Source of the DNA: Verrucomicrobiota bacterium
Lineage (GTDB): Bacteria > Verrucomicrobiota > Verrucomicrobiia > Limisphaerales > J093
DNA: 32,652 bases
NCBI GenBank assembly: GCA_022710935.1
Contig: JAKLFY010000070.1
Location: 1 to 32,652, forward strand
Reading direction: 5' to 3'
Both the position numbers and the translations under genes were made by a program. The notes below the pieces were generated by a model that saw only the letters and a program-made list of their open reading frames with translations, searched no databases and had not been told where the DNA came from. Below, in pieces: positions 31,853-32,652 of the stretch (within the stretch, counting starts at the first letter, position 1; each line of letters begins with the position of its first letter).

Positions 31853-32652
31853 GTGCGCCGTGCCCAAGGAGCACGGCAAATCCCCCGGCGGGAACCGGAC
31901 CACAGCTCCGCACAGACGGAGCCAATCGGGTGCAAGGCCCGTCAGGTTCGATTAACGCGCGCTGGCGTCGGGAGTCTGGCGGTGGCGACACCGATCAGCC
32001 GGAGGCCGACAACCTCCGGGGTTCTGCCGAGAAAAGCAGACCGCGAACAGCTCAACGACGAGAGGGGCATCAAGCCCTTGCCAGTGAACGACAGCAGAGA
32101 CGTAAGCCGAGTCGGTAATAGCTCGACCAGGGTGGGTAAGGGGGCGCTTCTGTATTCTGCCCCCTGAAATCGGTCCCACGGTGGGACTGGAAACCATGCC
32201 GGGGCGGGAGCCTTGGACATGCCTGGCCAGTGTGGACGCCCCTGTGCGTCCAGCCAACGTGACTGCTGCCGTGAAGGACAGGAATAACCGCGCAAGGAGT
32301 GTGGCGGCCGGAGTGGTATCCGGTGCCGGCTTCGCGTCAAGCCGGTGCTTCAAAAGCCGCACTCTGACGAGAGTGCCCCAAGTAGGACGAGGCGAAGCCT
32401 CGACCCCATTGCGCCTGCGGCGCATAGCCGTGGGACGGTGGGGTGTCGTTCCAGCAAGGCAGTTGGAACGACGCGTGCGCGCTACGGGTGGTGCCGGGCG
32501 CCTGTCTGCCGACTGGCAGGCAAGAGCACACACGAAAGGGGTGACGGGATTAACCGGTCACAACGATGTGGTGGGCAGGTGGAGGGAAACTCCACCTGCC
32601 CGCTGCTTGATTGACCAAGGACTGTGTTTCGCGGAGCGGGCCTGGGGACAGG
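31853..32652 (+). ncRNA. Highly structured region, candidate 5' part of a group II intron (window ends inside it)
   Basis: The stretch begins GTGCGCC, the usual 5' consensus of bacterial group II introns. Stems follow at once: GCCGTGC/GCACGGC, CCGG/CCGG, CTCCG/CGGAG and CGGG-TGCAAGG-CCCG; the last resembles the GGGTGCAAGTCCC element of domain I. Further down are GACGTAAGCCGAGTCGGTAA and many short hairpins: CGAGGC/GCCTCG near 32390, CGTTCCA/TGGAACG near 32450-32473, and GGTGGAG/CTCCACC near 32577-32597. No domain V-like hairpin and no reverse transcriptase frame is visible before the end. All open frames here are arginine/proline-rich and look non-coding. Another large structured RNA is possible. 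Confidence 0.5.

Overview
The window looks like a chromosomal stretch of a high-GC bacterium of the Verrucomicrobia/Planctomycetes type. This is inferred from a prepilin-like protein with an N-terminal methylation motif and a late YVDGHAD motif, many secreted carbohydrate-active enzymes, LVIVD/formylglycine-enzyme type proteins, and a replication protein A module of the kind common in those phyla. No rRNA, tRNA or CRISPR array was seen.

Layout: 1-1570 is broken DNA: a possible DruA-like N-terminus at the left edge, a 5'-truncated HicA-like toxin, and a frameshifted two-component-regulator propeller gene. 1686-11422 holds mostly intact genes: a ceramidase-like/sialidase-like fusion, galactokinase, a nucleoside-type MFS transporter, a DegT-type aminotransferase, a prepilin-like secreted protein and a membrane acyltransferase. 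Dispersed palindromic repeats separate several of them. 11559-12365 is again fragments (ORF6N C-terminus, LamG domain). 12369-22528 is a carbohydrate-degradation region: a six-hairpin glycosidase, a second glycosidase-like gene interrupted by an in-frame TAG, a 6-phosphogluconolactonase-like propeller protein, a GH99/WbsX-like protein and a truncated GH16. ClpB, DinB and TfoX remnants are wedged between or beside them.

22991-25372 is the most unusual locus. A 78-residue DNA-binding-like protein is followed 24 bases later by a 706-residue protein. Its N-terminal third resembles an ABC/AAA-type ATPase whose Walker A, Walker B and H-loop positions have all been lost, and its C-terminal half is a radical SAM enzyme with an intact CxxxCxxC cluster motif. 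I know of no assigned function for this pair.

25636-27061 contains an alpha/beta-hydrolase remnant, an SGNH hydrolase that continues into the tail of an LVIVD-type protein, and a formylglycine-enzyme remnant in another frame. From about 27200 to 31460 lies a plasmid-like replicon: a decayed parA copy, a small conserved protein, a RepA-type initiator, a clear iteron array, and a compact parA plus ribbon-helix-helix partition operon with a likely upstream centromere. It may be an integrated plasmid. The last 800 bases (31853-32652) carry no convincing gene, are very rich in hairpins and begin GTGCGCC. They are best read as the 5' ribozyme part of a group II intron whose reverse transcriptase would lie beyond the window, but this is not proven.

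The genes do not form one pathway. The intact enzymes fit a polysaccharide and glycolipid scavenger, with galactokinase and a sugar/nucleoside-type transporter supporting uptake and use. The many gene stubs and repeats suggest frequent illegitimate recombination.
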